From a virus: a stretch of 64,000 bases of DNA. Position numbers and translations under genes: made by a program. Position 1 is the first letter of the stretch, and each line of letters opens with the position of its first letter. Location: the IMG/VR virus record IMGVR_UViG_3300020180_000014, positions 1-64,000 of that record; one strand, written 5' to 3'. The notes beneath the pieces are model-generated. The model was given only the letters and a program-made list of their open reading frames with translations. It did not search any database and was not told the origin of the DNA. Shown piece after piece: positions 7,841-15,769 of this stretch.

Positions 7841-8686
7841 ATGCCCGTCAACGACCAGACACCCGACGTCATGCTCTATGACTCCAACGGAGTCGAGATG
7901 GCCGTGGCGAATGGTGTCGCGATCCCTGTCGGGACGCGCGGGTTGTTGTCGGTCGGATCCGACGGTGCAAACGCACGGTTCCTACTCGTCGACGCGAGCG
8001 GTCGTCAGATTGCGGTAGGTGCTGCAGCATCTGGTGCAGTACCTGCCGGTAATCCCGCGCTCGTGGCAGGTTCGGACGGTGCTGCGGTCCGCACATTACT
8101 GACGGACACGACCGGCAGGCTCTACGTTCTGCAAACGCAAGACGAGCGCGCGACATGGTCGGCAATCGCAACAGGGATCAGCGTCGCGAACAACAAGTCG
8201 ATGATCTCGATCTTGAACGCGACAGGTACCGTCGTCGTGGTTCGGCTGCGCGAAATCTGGGTCGAGAACACGCAGGTTACCAGCAATACCGGTATCGTTG
8301 GACGATTCGAGGTCCATCGAATGACTGGCCATTCAGCAGGAACACTGATCACGCCGCTCTCCTATGACACTGCTGATGCACTCGACGTCAACGTTACGGT
8401 ACGTACTGGTGCGACAATCGCAGGCGAAGTTGCTGGCATACTTTGGCAAAAGATCTGGAGTACGGACCAGAAACAGGGCCCGCGTGGTGGCATTGGCGTC
8501 GGTAACAGTGCGGGCACGCTCGTCGATCACACACAGCAAGCACTCACACCGTTTTGGTCACGCAAAGATCTCTTGGAGCGTGCGTTCACGTTGCGATCGA
8601 ATCAGGGCTTCACCGTCAAGTTCGCGACGAACTCGACATCAGGTACGTTTGACCTCACGTTGGTCTTTACCCAGGCGAGCACCTGA
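7841..8686 (+). CDS. beta-rich virion structural protein
   Basis: A 281-residue protein. The first 100 residues contain two internal copies of a 'GSDGA-x2-R-x-LL-x-D-x2-GR' motif (GSDGANARFLLVDASGR and GSDGAAVRTLLTDTTGR), a repeat seen in phage surface and fibre proteins. The remaining 180 residues are beta-rich. The stop overlaps the next ATG by one base (TGATG), implying translational coupling with 8686-9375. Confidence 0.7.
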   Translation: MPVNDQTPDVMLYDSNGVEMAVANGVAIPVGTRGLLSVGSDGANARFLLVDASGRQIAVGAAASGAVPAGNPALVAGSDGAAVRTLLTDTTGRLYVLQTQDERATWSAIATGISVANNKSMISILNATGTVVVVRLREIWVENTQVTSNTGIVGRFEVHRMTGHSAGTLITPLSYDTADALDVNVTVRTGATIAGEVAGILWQKIWSTDQKQGPRGGIGVGNSAGTLVDHTQQALTPFWSRKDLLERAFTLRSNQGFTVKFATNSTSGTFDLTLVFTQAST

Positions 8687-9375
8687 TGCCGCAGTTCACT
8701 TACAGCGCGATCGGCTATACAACGACGGTCGGGACTACGTTCACGCCAATCGTGGCGACGACGTACATCGAGCAGACCGGGAACGCGCAACGCTCGTTCG
8801 TGTCGACAAGCCCTGTCGACTTCGCAGGCGGTACGGGAGCGCGCACCGTCCGGCTCACGTACTTCGACCAGACGATGACCGGACCGTTCACCGAAGACAT
8901 CGTGCTCAGTGGCCTTACGCCTGTCGACACGACGAACGCAAACATCTGCTTCATCGAATCGTTGATCGTGTTGACGGTTGGCGCACAGCTCGGCAATGTT
9001 GGTACGATCGGACTCAAGGCGGCGGCAGCAGGTGCAGGCGCGACCATCGGTTCAATCGCGCCCGGCGATAACCGCACGCAGTGGGCGCACCACTACGTGG
9101 GTCAAGCGCGCGTTGCGTACATCACGGATCTTCACGGCACGATCAAAGGGATTGCGTCGGGCGAGCTGCATGTTCGAACGTCGACACCAACAATTGCGAA
9201 TACACCGGAACAGACCATCGCACCGGTCATCACGTTGCCGCCTGGTACCCCTGAACAGATTCTGTTCCCGTCAACGATCGTCGTGTTCGGTCCCCAGCGC
9301 ATCATCCTCTACGCAAAGAGCGCGATCGGTGTAAACCAAGACTGGCAGGCCGCATTCGGCTATACGGAGTCTTAG
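8686..9375 (+). CDS. beta-rich virion protein, paralogue of the 9380 protein
   Basis: A 229-residue protein that shares its central 130 residues with the next gene. Common elements are GTGARTxR, YxDxTxxGPFT, a VxTxxxNIxF segment, LTVG, NVGTIxL, GSIAxxD and a WxHHY motif. Tandem duplication is the simplest explanation. The paired His in WAHHY/WGHHY could bind metal. Probably a spike or fibre subunit; no catalytic signature. Confidence 0.7.
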   Translation: MPQFTYSAIGYTTTVGTTFTPIVATTYIEQTGNAQRSFVSTSPVDFAGGTGARTVRLTYFDQTMTGPFTEDIVLSGLTPVDTTNANICFIESLIVLTVGAQLGNVGTIGLKAAAAGAGATIGSIAPGDNRTQWAHHYVGQARVAYITDLHGTIKGIASGELHVRTSTPTIANTPEQTIAPVITLPPGTPEQILFPSTIVVFGPQRIILYAKSAIGVNQDWQAAFGYTES

Positions 9376-9379
9376 CCTC

Positions 9380-10174
9380 ATGAGTCGCACGGATCGCCCC
9401 ATCGTCAACGCTGTCGGTTTTTCCGAGGGCGCATTGATTGCGGCTGGGCAGAGCAGCGGCGCAGCCGGGCTCGTCGCAGCGTACACAGCGGCAGCTGCAG
9501 CATCGATCACGGTCGTTCGTGCGACGGTCTACACCGAACCTGGTGCAGCAGCGCAACTTGAAGTGATTTCGTCGAGTGCGAACGATGACGGGGCACCACC
9601 CGGAACCGGTGCACGGACGATCCGAATCGTCTACTACGACGGGACCTGTGCTGGACCGTTCACGACCGATGTGATCATGAACGGAACGGCAGCTGTTGCA
9701 ACGGGTGTCTCGAACATCCGCTTCGTCGAGTGCATGCACCTGCTGACCGTCGGCAACAACGGCACCAATGTCGGGACAATTACACTGCGTGGGCTCGGTG
9801 GCGGCGCTTATGTGGGTTCGATCGCAGCAAGCGACGGTCGTACGTTTTGGGGACATCACTACATCGCGACAGGCCGTATCGGGCAAGTACTGGAGCTGAA
9901 CGCGGCCCTCACGAACGCTAAAGGTACTGCGTTTCTTCGTTCGATCGACGTGCTGACCGTTGACGCCTTCGAGCAACAGATCACTGCAAGCATGCGCATT
10001 GGCCCGGCAGCTGCTGGTGCTGCTGCAGCACCGTCACCTTTACAACCCTCACTTGTGTTCCCGTTCGGGTGTCTGTTTGTGACGGGTCCAGCACGCGTGT
10101 CTGCGTACGTACGACCTGATGCAGCAGTCGTCGGAAATCTTGCACACGTGAGCTTTAGCTTCCTCGATGTGTAA
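9380..10174 (+). CDS. beta-rich virion protein, paralogue of the 8686 protein
   Basis: A 264-residue protein, diverged tandem copy of the 8686 product with the same GTGART, GPFT, LTVG, NVGTI, GSIA and HHY landmarks. Its N-terminus is Ala-rich (VAAYTAAAAASITV), and the C-terminus adds a beta segment not found in the neighbour. It starts 4 bp after the upstream stop, so the pair is one transcript with the TIM-barrel protein at 10206. Confidence 0.7.
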   Translation: MSRTDRPIVNAVGFSEGALIAAGQSSGAAGLVAAYTAAAAASITVVRATVYTEPGAAAQLEVISSSANDDGAPPGTGARTIRIVYYDGTCAGPFTTDVIMNGTAAVATGVSNIRFVECMHLLTVGNNGTNVGTITLRGLGGGAYVGSIAASDGRTFWGHHYIATGRIGQVLELNAALTNAKGTAFLRSIDVLTVDAFEQQITASMRIGPAAAGAAAAPSPLQPSLVFPFGCLFVTGPARVSAYVRPDAAVVGNLAHVSFSFLDV

Positions 10175-10205
10175 CCTGCTGCATCGTCTACTCAGGAGAT
10201 CAACC

Positions 10206-11123
10206 ATGGCCGTGAATCCGCTCACCAACCGTCCCGTTCCACCTAACAGCAACCTGGCGCGTGCAATGTACGTGTGGGTGACGTCGAACGCGACGCAAGA
10301 TCCGCTCGCGAATGACACCAAGCAACAGGCACTGATCAACTTCCTCGACGACGCCAACGTCGGGTGCAACGTGATCTTTCTCGACATCTGGCAATACCTT
10401 GGCGGGTCGAACTGGACCAACGCCAAGCGTGATCTCATGCGCCAGTTCGTGGACCGCGCAAAGCGCTCGGGCTGCAAGGTCTATGCGTTGTGCGGTAACG
10501 TCGACTGGGCCTTGAACCAGGCGTGGGTGATGAAGAACATCATCAACCCGATCGCCGCGTTCAACTCGATGTGTCAGGACGTCTCGGGGCGCTTCGATGG
10601 TGTCTGCTTCGACGTCGAGTACTGGACCGACGAGGGTACCTACCCGCCGTCGTCGAACCTGCCTGCGTTCTGTGATCTCGTGAAGGCCACGAAGCAGATG
10701 ACCAACCTCGAAGTCGGCTGCTTCGCGGCGTTCTATCTCAAGGACAACACCGGCACGCGTCCGAGCATCAGCTACAACGGCAAGAGCGCGCAGGACGGCG
10801 AGCACATGATGGACGTGTGTGACTTCGTCGTCGCAGGCACGTATCGCGATCACGCAGCTGACAACGGCACGGACGGACCCGGCCAGATCTCACTGTTCCA
10901 GCCCTGGTACGACTACGCGAGTGCGCAGGGTCGCAACTTCGGGCTCTACTGCGGCTCGGAGACGATCGACATCGCGCCTGCGTACGTGACGTACTACGGC
11001 ACGACCAAGGCGCTGATGGAAGCGCAGCACACGGTGATCTCCGATGCGTTCCGCGTCGGTGGGAACGCGTCGTTCCTCGGGCAGGCCATTCACAGCTACG
11101 ATGGCTGGAAGGCGATGAGCTAG
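10206..11123 (+). CDS. TIM-barrel glycoside-hydrolase-like protein
   Basis: A 305-residue protein with ATG after AGGAG. Barrel-like strand ends carry polar residues: VIFLDIWQY, KVYALCGNVDW, the strand FDGVCFDVEYW with an Asp-x-Glu pair, LEVGCFAAFY and VVAGTYRDH. The FDxxxxDxE pattern recalls GH18-like catalytic strands. It follows fibre-like genes, so a particle-borne enzyme attacking host cell-surface polysaccharide is plausible. The family is not certain, since the match is to fold pattern rather than a full signature. Confidence 0.55.
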   Translation: MAVNPLTNRPVPPNSNLARAMYVWVTSNATQDPLANDTKQQALINFLDDANVGCNVIFLDIWQYLGGSNWTNAKRDLMRQFVDRAKRSGCKVYALCGNVDWALNQAWVMKNIINPIAAFNSMCQDVSGRFDGVCFDVEYWTDEGTYPPSSNLPAFCDLVKATKQMTNLEVGCFAAFYLKDNTGTRPSISYNGKSAQDGEHMMDVCDFVVAGTYRDHAADNGTDGPGQISLFQPWYDYASAQGRNFGLYCGSETIDIAPAYVTYYGTTKALMEAQHTVISDAFRVGGNASFLGQAIHSYDGWKAMS

Positions 11124-11458
11124 TTCGAGCGTAGAAGAACGACCCAGCGAAGAGCGTTGGCAAGCGCTGGGATTTGCAGTCGCGTGACCAGCACACCCCC
11201 CATCGATGGAATTACCATTGAGACACCGCTCGGCAACCGGAATCGGTTGATATCCGTTGAGCCCACATTCTCGTGGGTCAGCGTCATGCTTCCTGCACCC
11301 TTGTTGAAGATCCAGGCGAGCGGAAACCCGTTGGTCATGAGTATGTTGGCCGGTTCAAGGCCATTGACTGTCGAACCGCCACCGGGTGGTTGAACACTGT
11401 TGAAGCACCCGTAGATCGCGACGTTGTTGAACGTGCCGCCTTGAAGTACGACGCGAAC
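11120..11458 (-). CDS. C-terminal part of a frameshifted beta-rich structural protein
   Basis: Minus-strand coding here continues upstream of the nominal ATG at 11338. Frame reading back to about 11458 gives a fluent beta-rich sequence (QGGTFNNVAIYGCFNSVQPP and onward through LMTNGFPLAWIFNKGAG) that ends at 11120. The overlapping frame of the 11335-11991 gene is low-complexity Ser/Thr/Arg over the same bases. The two are best read as one protein of about 290 residues joined by a -1 shift, either an error, a mutation or programmed frameshifting. Confidence 0.6.
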   Translation of the reverse strand, partial: VRVVLQGGTFNNVAIYGCFNSVQPPGGGSTVNGLEPANILMTNGFPLAWIFNKGAGSMTLTHENVGSTDINRFRLPSGVSMVIPSMGGVLVTRLQIPALANALRWVVLLRSN

Positions 11459-11991
11459 GCCATGATCACATCTGCGAGTTCAAGGACGTTGAACGAACCA
11501 GGGACGGCAAGGCCGCGAACCTCGACAATTTCAGTACCGTTACCGCCCTGTGTGTCTTTGATTACGTGAAGCGCTTGTGCGTTTCCAAATCCCGGTACGC
11601 CGATGACTACTGCATCGGTTGGATTAACCAGGGATGTGATCCCGGGCGTAGGTCCAGCATCACGCTCCCACGGGGATGTTCCACCCCCACCTCCACCAGC
11701 GGCTGCCACGAAGGGACGTGGTGTAAGTTCCGTCGTTTGGACTGCACCCAACACGCGCGGGATGCTGTGCTTCAATTCCAACCAGACGTTGACGGTGACT
11801 GGATCCACGTTGTTGTTGGTGACAGTGCAGGTCGTTGTCGTGACAGCGATGGCGAACCCTCCGACGTCGAGTGCTACGAAATCGGGCACCTGCGGTATTC
11901 CGTTGATGTTAATCTGGTGCGGTAACGGGACGGCACCACCGCCACCAGGAACGTCAACGAAGGTGAGAATTTGAATGAGACGATCGGCCAT
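11335..11991 (-). CDS. beta-rich structural protein, N-terminal part before a frameshift
   Basis: A 218-residue frame starting at ATG 11991, six bases after a TATCCT hexamer and the palindrome at 12007-12022. The first 175 residues are convincing: beta-rich, with a Gly hinge at about residues 98-104 and a segment ending SFNVLELADVI. The last 40 residues (from FKAARSTTSRSTG) look like out-of-frame translation, while the alternative frame remains coding. Function: probably a virion surface protein. Confidence 0.65.
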   Translation of the reverse strand: MADRLIQILTFVDVPGGGGAVPLPHQININGIPQVPDFVALDVGGFAIAVTTTTCTVTNNNVDPVTVNVWLELKHSIPRVLGAVQTTELTPRPFVAAAGGGGGGTSPWERDAGPTPGITSLVNPTDAVVIGVPGFGNAQALHVIKDTQGGNGTEIVEVRGLAVPGSFNVLELADVIMAFASYFKAARSTTSRSTGASTVFNHPVAVRQSMALNRPTYS

Positions 11992-11997
11992 GCTCCG

Positions 11998-12022
11998 AGG
12001 ATAGGCGATCGCATACGCGATC
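11998..12022 (-). promoter_or_regulatory. palindrome plus TATCCT -10 for the 11991 gene
   Basis: Palindrome GATCGCATACGCGATC (12007-12022) is 3 bp from TATCCT (12003-11998 on the minus strand), which is six bases before the ATG. Confidence 0.55.
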
Positions 12023-12041
12023 GGCTACTCGGCGTCGGTCA

Positions 12042-14360
12042 CTAGACCTTGATCTCGATCTCGCGTAGCTCGCAGGTACCGACGATGTCCTGCCCATCGA
12101 GCTTCACGGTCAGCTGATTCTCGTCGAGTGACTTGAACTCGGTGAACCACACCTGACCGACGATGATCCCGAACTTGATCTGCGACGTCTGGAAGATCAG
12201 GCTGCGGGTCTCGGCGATACGTGCCTGTGTCTGTCCGGTCAGCCACTTCTCGTGGAGATTCTTCGGGCTCTTCTTGATGAAGGCCTCGACCTCGGTGATC
12301 GCATCCGACATGATCGCGTCGCACGGGTTGAGCTTCTTCTTCGCCGTGATCTTCTCGCGGACAGCCTTCACACTGTCGAGCTTGCTGCAGCCCTTGAGCT
12401 TGATGTCCAGCTCCTTGCCCATGATGAAGTCCACGCTAGCGGCCTGGACCGACTTGGGCGAGAAGCCGTTCGACGTGAGACCTTGCTCCTTGAGCCAAGT
12501 GGCGCCGTCCTCGGTGTAGAGGTCGGTGTAGCCCTGCATCTTGACGCCGGGGAACAGCTCGGTCTGGTACGCCTTGTAGACCTTCTGGAAGCCGCGTGCC
12601 TTCAGCAGCGCCCACTCCAGCTCGATGATCTCCTTGGCGCTGACGGCCTTGACCATCTTACGGTTGATGATCGGCAGCGGCTTGACGTCGATGATGATGA
12701 CGTCCTTGCAGCCTTGGGGCGTGAGTGCCATCACGACGTCTGCCTTGCGGAGCGTCTCGTAGGTCGCCTCGGAGACGCGAACCGGCAGTCGCTCGACGTT
12801 CACAAGACCGTGACTGACGATCGCGTAGTTGCGGAAGATGTGCGTCTTGAAGTCCGTTGGGATCTTGAACTTCGTGTGGTCGGGGCGCGCCGACAAATCG
12901 ACCTTGCCCGTCTTGCGAACGAGCACGCTGATGTTCGGGCTGCACTCGTTGTAGACGAGACCACCGATCTCGTAGCCGTTCGGTGCCTCGTCGGGGACGA
13001 ACTTGAGCGCGTCACGCTTTGCGGCGAGCACCGTGTCGATCTGTGTCTGCAGATCCTTGAGCTTCTTCGCGTTCTTCTCGCCAGCCATCTGCAGACGGAT
13101 CGCTTCGATCTGCACCTGCTCGTCGGCCGTGAGGTTCTCGTCGGCGTCGACGCGACCGCGCGAGATGCGCGAGTACTTGAACTCGGGGTGGCTGAGCAGC
13201 ACGCGTGTGCTGTCGTCGGCGGCGAGTACGCGAAGCAGATCGAGCACCGTGAACGCATCGTCGGCGGGGACCTTGTTCGGATCCCAACCGTTCACGTAGC
13301 GGAGCTTGCTGTCGAACGCAGCGGCCTTCGCTGCGTCCATGAACTCGGAGTACTTCTGCTTGCCGAAGCAGATGCTGAAGCTGTTGATGAACGTGACGTC
13401 ACCGAGAGCTTTCAGTACCGGGTAGACGACTTCGGGCTTCATACGAACGGCGAACAACGACATCGCCGCGTAAGAAGCAGCCATCGCATCAGGTGCTGAG
13501 CTGGAAGTCGTGTTGTTGAGCTTGTTGCCTGCGTCACCGACGACAGTCGGCGACAAGTACCAGATCGTCGTCGTGTGTTCGGGGATGGTACCCTTGCCGG
13601 TCGACACATCGTACGTCGTGATCTCACCGTCGTCGAACGCGAACGCGAAGCCGCCGATCGGATCACCACCGACATCGACCTCGATGCGCTTGCCACCCAT
13701 GGGGCGCTTCTGCATCGCCGCCTCGAACACGGGCTCGAACTTGTCGAACGCGTCGGCGTGGATGTGAACGCCACCGGCCTTCTCGGCCATCGATGCGAGC
13801 AGTGGACGGTCGGCGTAGTAGCCGTACTCGACGAATGTCGCGCTCGCGAGCACACCAGCCGTCTTCTCGACGACCTTGAGCAGCTCGGCGCGGGGCCACT
13901 GGTTGTCGCAACCGTCACTCATGAAGAACAACGCGAACGGGTTCTTGTTCTTCTTGCCGACGCGCGTGACGAGCTGTTCGACTTCGGCGAGCGGCTCCTT
14001 GAAGCCAGTGAGCCCGACAGGGCGTAGCCAGCGATCGATCGCCTTGTTGACGTCGTTGAGGTCCGTGAGTGTTGCGACCGGCTCGGCCTCGATCAGCGCG
14101 CCGAACTCGCCGCGACCGGAGAACCAGATCATCGAGAACGTGTCACCGTCCTTGAGGAGCTTGGGCAGCTTCTTCTTGAGCTGCTCGCGGATCTTCGGCA
14201 GCTCGTACGACATGCTGCCCGAGCAGTCGATGACCGCTACGTGGTTGGTGGGCGTCTCGACGGCCTTGGGCTTGGTGTCACCCTTCGCGATGGTCTGCTT
14301 GACCAGGTGCAGGCCCTTCTCGATCTCGTACGACGTTGCTTCGATCTTGCTCTTGCTCAT
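12042..14360 (-). CDS. large von Willebrand factor A domain protein
   Basis: A 772-residue protein. The vWA domain is at about residues 40-230, with the MIDAS motif DCSGSMS at Asp45, a Thr/Gly-rich loop and a second acidic loop (SDGCD, about residue 150). The remaining 500 residues are mixed alpha/beta without a recognised domain and include a Lys/Gln-rich helix. The start follows AAGGAG. Proteins of this type use metal-dependent vWA domains for protein binding, often with ATPase partners; no MoxR-type ATPase lies nearby. A second vWA protein (33702) carries a TROVE domain that this one lacks. Confidence 0.75.
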   Translation of the reverse strand: MSKSKIEATSYEIEKGLHLVKQTIAKGDTKPKAVETPTNHVAVIDCSGSMSYELPKIREQLKKKLPKLLKDGDTFSMIWFSGRGEFGALIEAEPVATLTDLNDVNKAIDRWLRPVGLTGFKEPLAEVEQLVTRVGKKNKNPFALFFMSDGCDNQWPRAELLKVVEKTAGVLASATFVEYGYYADRPLLASMAEKAGGVHIHADAFDKFEPVFEAAMQKRPMGGKRIEVDVGGDPIGGFAFAFDDGEITTYDVSTGKGTIPEHTTTIWYLSPTVVGDAGNKLNNTTSSSAPDAMAASYAAMSLFAVRMKPEVVYPVLKALGDVTFINSFSICFGKQKYSEFMDAAKAAAFDSKLRYVNGWDPNKVPADDAFTVLDLLRVLAADDSTRVLLSHPEFKYSRISRGRVDADENLTADEQVQIEAIRLQMAGEKNAKKLKDLQTQIDTVLAAKRDALKFVPDEAPNGYEIGGLVYNECSPNISVLVRKTGKVDLSARPDHTKFKIPTDFKTHIFRNYAIVSHGLVNVERLPVRVSEATYETLRKADVVMALTPQGCKDVIIIDVKPLPIINRKMVKAVSAKEIIELEWALLKARGFQKVYKAYQTELFPGVKMQGYTDLYTEDGATWLKEQGLTSNGFSPKSVQAASVDFIMGKELDIKLKGCSKLDSVKAVREKITAKKKLNPCDAIMSDAITEVEAFIKKSPKNLHEKWLTGQTQARIAETRSLIFQTSQIKFGIIVGQVWFTEFKSLDENQLTVKLDGQDIVGTCELREIEIKV

Positions 14361-14582
14361 GTGCTCTCTTGCTCCTTGAGGACGACGCTACCAGCGCGCT
14401 CTGACAATGGTCGTATCTCGCTGTATCCACAGCGAAATCCCCCGAGCACTGAAGCAGCCGCGCATGTGCGTCACCCGCCGAGTGCGTACCGCCGATGCAC
14501 CCAACTAGTCAAGAGCTTGATGTGTAGGTCGGTTTCAGTAGCGATCTACAATTTCGCGGCATCACACAGGAAGGAGGTTCCC
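14361..14582. other. divergent intergenic region
   Basis: 222 bp between the divergent vWA gene and the small gene at 14583. It contains the Shine-Dalgarno of each gene and a rightward promoter (14517-14544). No open frame or further structure was seen. Confidence 0.5.
14517..14544 (+). promoter_or_regulatory. promoter for the 14583 gene
   Basis: TTGATG (14517-14522) and TAGCGA (14539-14544) with a 16-bp spacer, followed by a leader with a near-perfect GGAAGGAGG ribosome site. Confidence 0.45.
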
Positions 14583-14801
14583 ATGTCCAAGCGACTCAAG
14601 AGCAATGCCCCATCCCGTTCCGTGACCGACGTTGGCGCAGGCGACTACGTCAAGATCGGTTCGTCGTGGCAGAAGATTGCTTCGAACGCGGCCCACGGTG
14701 CTGCGTACACACCACGTTCGTGGACCGTTCGTACCGAGGGTGGCGGCGAGTACGGCATGTTCGGGATCAACCGCTACGCCAAAGCAGAAGACCTCGAATA
14801 G
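14583..14801 (+). CDS. small conserved-looking 72-aa protein
   Basis: A 72-residue protein with the strongest ribosome-binding site in the window (AGGAAGGAGG). An N-terminal basic stretch precedes the beta-like motif VGAGDYVKIGSSWQKI and the C-terminal sequence EYGMFGINRYAKAEDL. No family was recognised. The strong translation signal suggests an abundant product, perhaps an early or host-takeover protein. It abuts the convergent gene ending at 14802. Confidence 0.65.
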   Translation: MSKRLKSNAPSRSVTDVGAGDYVKIGSSWQKIASNAAHGAAYTPRSWTVRTEGGGEYGMFGINRYAKAEDLE

Positions 14802-15413
14802 CTACAGCTTCACGATCGATAGCGCGTGCGCGAAAACAGCATCCGTTGAACGATCGGCCGCGAGCTTGTGTCGACCGCGCATCGAACGCTCAGGCATCGG
14901 ACACGACGGGCGGTCACTTGGCGTCACAGGGATGCCGCGCGGTCGACCGATGATGACTTTCGTGACTTCACCGACGCCCTTGATTGCACGGCGGTAGTGA
15001 ACGCCGTCACGTGCGGGCGCGACGTTCTTGTTCAAGACATCACTCGCATAGGCGGCACAGACGAGCGGTGCGCCCGCATCGAACGCTAGTTCTTCCATGC
15101 GATGCGAGACCTCGGCGTAGTAGCCGAGCGCGAAGAAACTCGACGCAACATAGTCCTTCACGGCGTGCCGCCCGGGACGTGAGCCGTCAGAACCTGCGAG
15201 GCCGAGCTTGCGGCCGTACGGTGTCGCCTTGCTGAGCACGAACGCGACCCACTGATCGTGGTCGCGGTACAGCTCCCAGTGCGTGTACTCGTCGAGTTCT
15301 TCCGGCGAGTCGACGATGAGACCGATCTTGGCGTACGTCGCCTGGACCATGTCCCAAACCACGGGCACCGCATCGTGCCGTTCGCGGCCGGTGACGCTGT
15401 ACCAGTGATTCAC
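14802..15413 (-). CDS. unknown 203-aa protein, possible acetyltransferase-like fold
   Basis: Starts at GTG 15413, 9 bp after the upstream stop and behind AAGGT. The protein begins NHWYSVTGRER and contains LSKATPYGRKLGLAGSDGS, an Ala/Glu-rich helix, GAPLVCAAYASDVLNK and KGVGEVTKVIIGRPRG. The alternation of strands and helices with a central basic GRKLG loop is reminiscent of N-acetyltransferase folds, but no diagnostic acetyl-CoA motif is clear. Cotranscribed with the 71-aa gene upstream. Confidence 0.6.
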   Translation of the reverse strand: MNHWYSVTGRERHDAVPVVWDMVQATYAKIGLIVDSPEELDEYTHWELYRDHDQWVAFVLSKATPYGRKLGLAGSDGSRPGRHAVKDYVASSFFALGYYAEVSHRMEELAFDAGAPLVCAAYASDVLNKNVAPARDGVHYRRAIKGVGEVTKVIIGRPRGIPVTPSDRPSCPMPERSMRGRHKLAADRSTDAVFAHALSIVKL

Positions 15414-15421
15414 CGCAGACC

Positions 15422-15637
15422 TTACGCGTGCGCGGCGGTCAGCTTCGTGAGTTGCTCGGCGTTCATGCCGTAGAGCCGCGCGATGCGACCGAGCGTGTCG
15501 GCGTCGACCTCTTCGTTGTCGAGCAGCTTCTGGTTGAGACCCAGCATGTGGATCGCAGCCGAAAGCGAGAGGTGGCGGTGCTTGAGGTAGGCGCTGAGCG
15601 CCTTGGTGGTCACGGGGCGCGTCTGCGTCTGCGTCAT
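15422..15637 (-). CDS. 71-aa predicted helix-turn-helix-like protein
   Basis: Starts at ATG 15637, six bases after a TACCGT hexamer (15649-15644) with palindrome 15676-15691 upstream, so the mRNA is probably leaderless. The sequence is all helical. Residues 15-60 (LSAYLKHRHLSLSAAIHMLGLNQKLL followed by a second helical pair) resemble a small Cro/XRE-type DNA-binding fold. It may regulate its own operon. Assignment is by pattern only. Confidence 0.55.
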   Translation of the reverse strand: MTQTQTRPVTTKALSAYLKHRHLSLSAAIHMLGLNQKLLDNEEVDADTLGRIARLYGMNAEQLTKLTAAHA

Positions 15638-15643
15638 GCGCTG

Positions 15644-15691
15644 ACGGTACCACGTGCGCGGGCACGCCACAGGACGATCGCACGAGCGATC
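15644..15691 (-). promoter_or_regulatory. palindrome and TACCGT -10 for the 15637 gene
   Basis: GATCGCACGAGCGATC at 15676-15691; TACCGT (minus, 15649-15644) is six bases before the ATG. The palindrome-to-hexamer gap is 26 bp here. Confidence 0.45.
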
Positions 15692-15706
15692 CAGACCCTA
15701 GGAAAT

Positions 15707-15736
15707 GAAAAACGGCCCGATCCGAAGACCGAGCCG
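15707..15736 (-). terminator. Rho-independent terminator of the major virion protein gene
   Basis: On the minus strand a 10-bp stem (15736-15727 with 15722-15713, two G-U pairs) closes a TTCG loop and is followed by TTTTTC. It lies 34 bp beyond the stop of the 15770-16519 gene. It is the clearest intrinsic terminator in the window. Confidence 0.85.
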
Positions 15737-15769
15737 TTGCAGTTCGCTTCGTCGAGCGACCGTCGTCGA

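Noticed and set aside
12252-13499. 415-codon open frame on the plus strand
   Set aside because: Antisense to the vWA gene, with biased Leu/Asp/Arg/Val composition and no start signals.
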